Shown: one piece after another, positions 63,034-64,000 of the stretch | Layout of the letters: each line of letters opens with the position of its first letter | How positions within the stretch are numbered: position 1 is the first letter of the stretch | NCBI RefSeq assembly: GCF_900096895.1 | Contig: NZ_FMYO01000001.1 | Span: 744,001-808,000, forward strand | Length of the DNA: 64,000 nucleotides | Source of the DNA: Acinetobacter kookii | GTDB lineage: Bacteria > Pseudomonadota > Gammaproteobacteria > Pseudomonadales > Moraxellaceae | Direction of reading: 5' to 3' | Notes under the pieces: generated by a model | Seen by the model: the letters and a program-made list of their open reading frames with translations, nothing else | What the model was told of the DNA's origin: nothing | The model's database searches: none | Made by a program: the position numbers and the translations under genes

Positions 63034-64000
63034 ATGACTCGCCAATTAAAATCGTTTATTGAGGTTGCTCAAGATTCAGATTTCCCTATCCAGAACTTAC
63101 CTTACGGCGTATTTAGCGAGACAGCTGAAGGCACACGTCGTATTGGCGTAGCCTTGGGTGAATGGGTGGTAGATCTTGCAGCATTGGAGGCGCACGGCTA
63201 TTTAGCCCTTCAGTCGGGTGAACAGTATTTCAATCAGCCCACCCTGAACAAATTTATTGATTCAGGAAAATCCAGCTGGTCTAAAGTACGCGCAGAATTA
63301 CAAAAGCTATTGTCTGCAGACAATGCTGAATTACGTGACAACAGCGCACTTCGTGAACAGGTGTTCTTTAAGCAGGCCAATGTGACCTTGCATTTACCGG
63401 TACATGTTCCAGGCTATACCGATTTCTATTCTTCTAAAGAACATGCAACGAACGTGGGCTGCATGTTCCGTGATCCTAAAAATGCCCTGCTGGCCAACTG
63501 GTCCGAACTTCCTGTGGGTTATAACGGCCGTGCCAGCTCTGTAATTGTCAGCGGTACAGACATTGTGCGCCCTTCCGGTCAGATCAAGTTGCCAAATGAA
63601 GAACGTCCGCAATTTTCAGCGTGCCGCAAGCTCGATTTTGAACTCGAAACCGGTTTTATCATTGGCAAACAAAATCAATTGGGTCAGCCCATTACCGTTG
63701 AAAATGCATGGGATCATATCTTCGGTATGGTGCTGTTCAATGACTGGTCAGCACGTGACTTGCAACAGTGGGAATACGTGCCACTCGGTCCGTTCAACTC
63801 CAAAACCTTTGCCTCTTCCATTTCGCCATGGATTGTCACCTTAGAAGCGCTGGAACCCTTTAAAACAAGTTCGCCTGTTCAAGAACCTCAGCCATTGGCT
63901 TACTTACGTGAAGACCATTCAGCAAACAGCTACGACATTCAGCTGTCTGTGGAAATTCAAGCTGAGCAGGCAGCACAGGCTGATGTCATTTGTGAAACCA
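63034..64000 (+). CDS. fahA: Fumarylacetoacetase, partial (3' end outside window)
   Basis: At least 322 residues of fumarylacetoacetate hydrolase, the last step of tyrosine/homogentisate breakdown, giving fumarate and acetoacetate. Recognisable parts: VPGYTDFYSSKEHATNVGCM, VGYNGRASSVIVSGTD, LDFELETGFIIGK and NDWSARDLQQWEYVPLGPFN with metal ligands. The ATG at 63034 is 8 bases from AAGGA; an in-frame ATG at 63028 is too close. Divergent from the IclR regulator; other homogentisate genes are expected beyond the window. Confidence 0.95.
   Translation, partial: MTRQLKSFIEVAQDSDFPIQNLPYGVFSETAEGTRRIGVALGEWVVDLAALEAHGYLALQSGEQYFNQPTLNKFIDSGKSSWSKVRAELQKLLSADNAELRDNSALREQVFFKQANVTLHLPVHVPGYTDFYSSKEHATNVGCMFRDPKNALLANWSELPVGYNGRASSVIVSGTDIVRPSGQIKLPNEERPQFSACRKLDFELETGFIIGKQNQLGQPITVENAWDHIFGMVLFNDWSARDLQQWEYVPLGPFNSKTFASSISPWIVTLEALEPFKTSSPVQEPQPLAYLREDHSANSYDIQLSVEIQAEQAAQADVICET

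Overview
The window reads as chromosomal DNA of an Acinetobacter species. The evidence is an AT-leaning Gram-negative gene set with a DcaP-like porin, a pilG-pilH-pilI-pilJ-chpA cluster without CheB/CheR genes, a signal-less YkuD enzyme resembling ElsL, a Val/Asp tRNA array and an IS30 element of the type common in this genus. I did no database search; the genus call rests on recognising these proteins and their order. I see no rRNA, CRISPR array, prophage or plasmid replication gene.

Layout. 1-5.7 kb: pgaB-pgaC-pgaD (poly-N-acetylglucosamine export and synthesis, pgaD cut by the window edge), preceded by a membrane diguanylate cyclase where pgaA would be expected. 5.8-8.6 kb: FKBP isomerase, a frameshifted mgtC-like gene, yaeQ and a COG0523 metal-chaperone GTPase. 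9-12.7 kb: an orphan mhpA-type hydroxylase, a DUF1643 gene and an intact IS30 element with a 3-bp target duplication. 12.7-16.2 kb: GST, then a tetR-MFS-lysR operon with a perfect 20-bp palindrome in front of tetR. 16.3-22.2 kb: acyl-CoA thioesterase, a small YodC-like protein, a patatin lipoprotein, a DcaP-like porin, a nitroreductase fragment ending in a 36-bp inverted repeat and a Bcr/CflA-type efflux pump. 22.3-29.3 kb: YccS-like membrane protein, YcxB-like protein, a PepSY-flavodoxin-FNR fusion reductase with a Fur-like box, YdcF-like and DUF2750 proteins. 29.4-30.4 kb: eight tRNAs (4 Val, 4 Asp) behind one strong promoter. 30.6-34 kb: YkuD enzyme with ybaN, DUF1853, an entericidin-like lipoprotein and dapE. 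34-42.7 kb: the Pil-Chp chemotaxis-like system for type IV pili. 42.9-49.7 kb: a secreted coiled-coil protein, an RND adaptor-permease pair and proS.

49.8-56.3 kb is the most unusual part: four tandem genes for secreted proteins of unknown function. They share an N-terminal acidic/SGQ head motif, and every cysteine in their predicted mature parts lies in a close CX4-8C pair. 56.5-60.8 kb is ordinary (dcd, LysE-type exporter, DUF2062, mrp, a small periplasmic protein). 61-64 kb is the edge of a homogentisate/aromatic catabolism cluster: a chimeric pseudogene made of a flavin hydroxylase head and an unrelated tail, an IclR regulator (HmgR-like) with a tandem operator-like site, and divergent fahA running off the window.

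Working together: the diguanylate cyclase plausibly feeds c-di-GMP control of the Pga synthase; Pil-Chp controls twitching and surface responses; the four-gene secreted cluster is probably a cell-surface system. Several loci (mgtC, nitroreductase, the hydroxylase chimera, the missing pgaA) point to ongoing gene decay or rearrangement.
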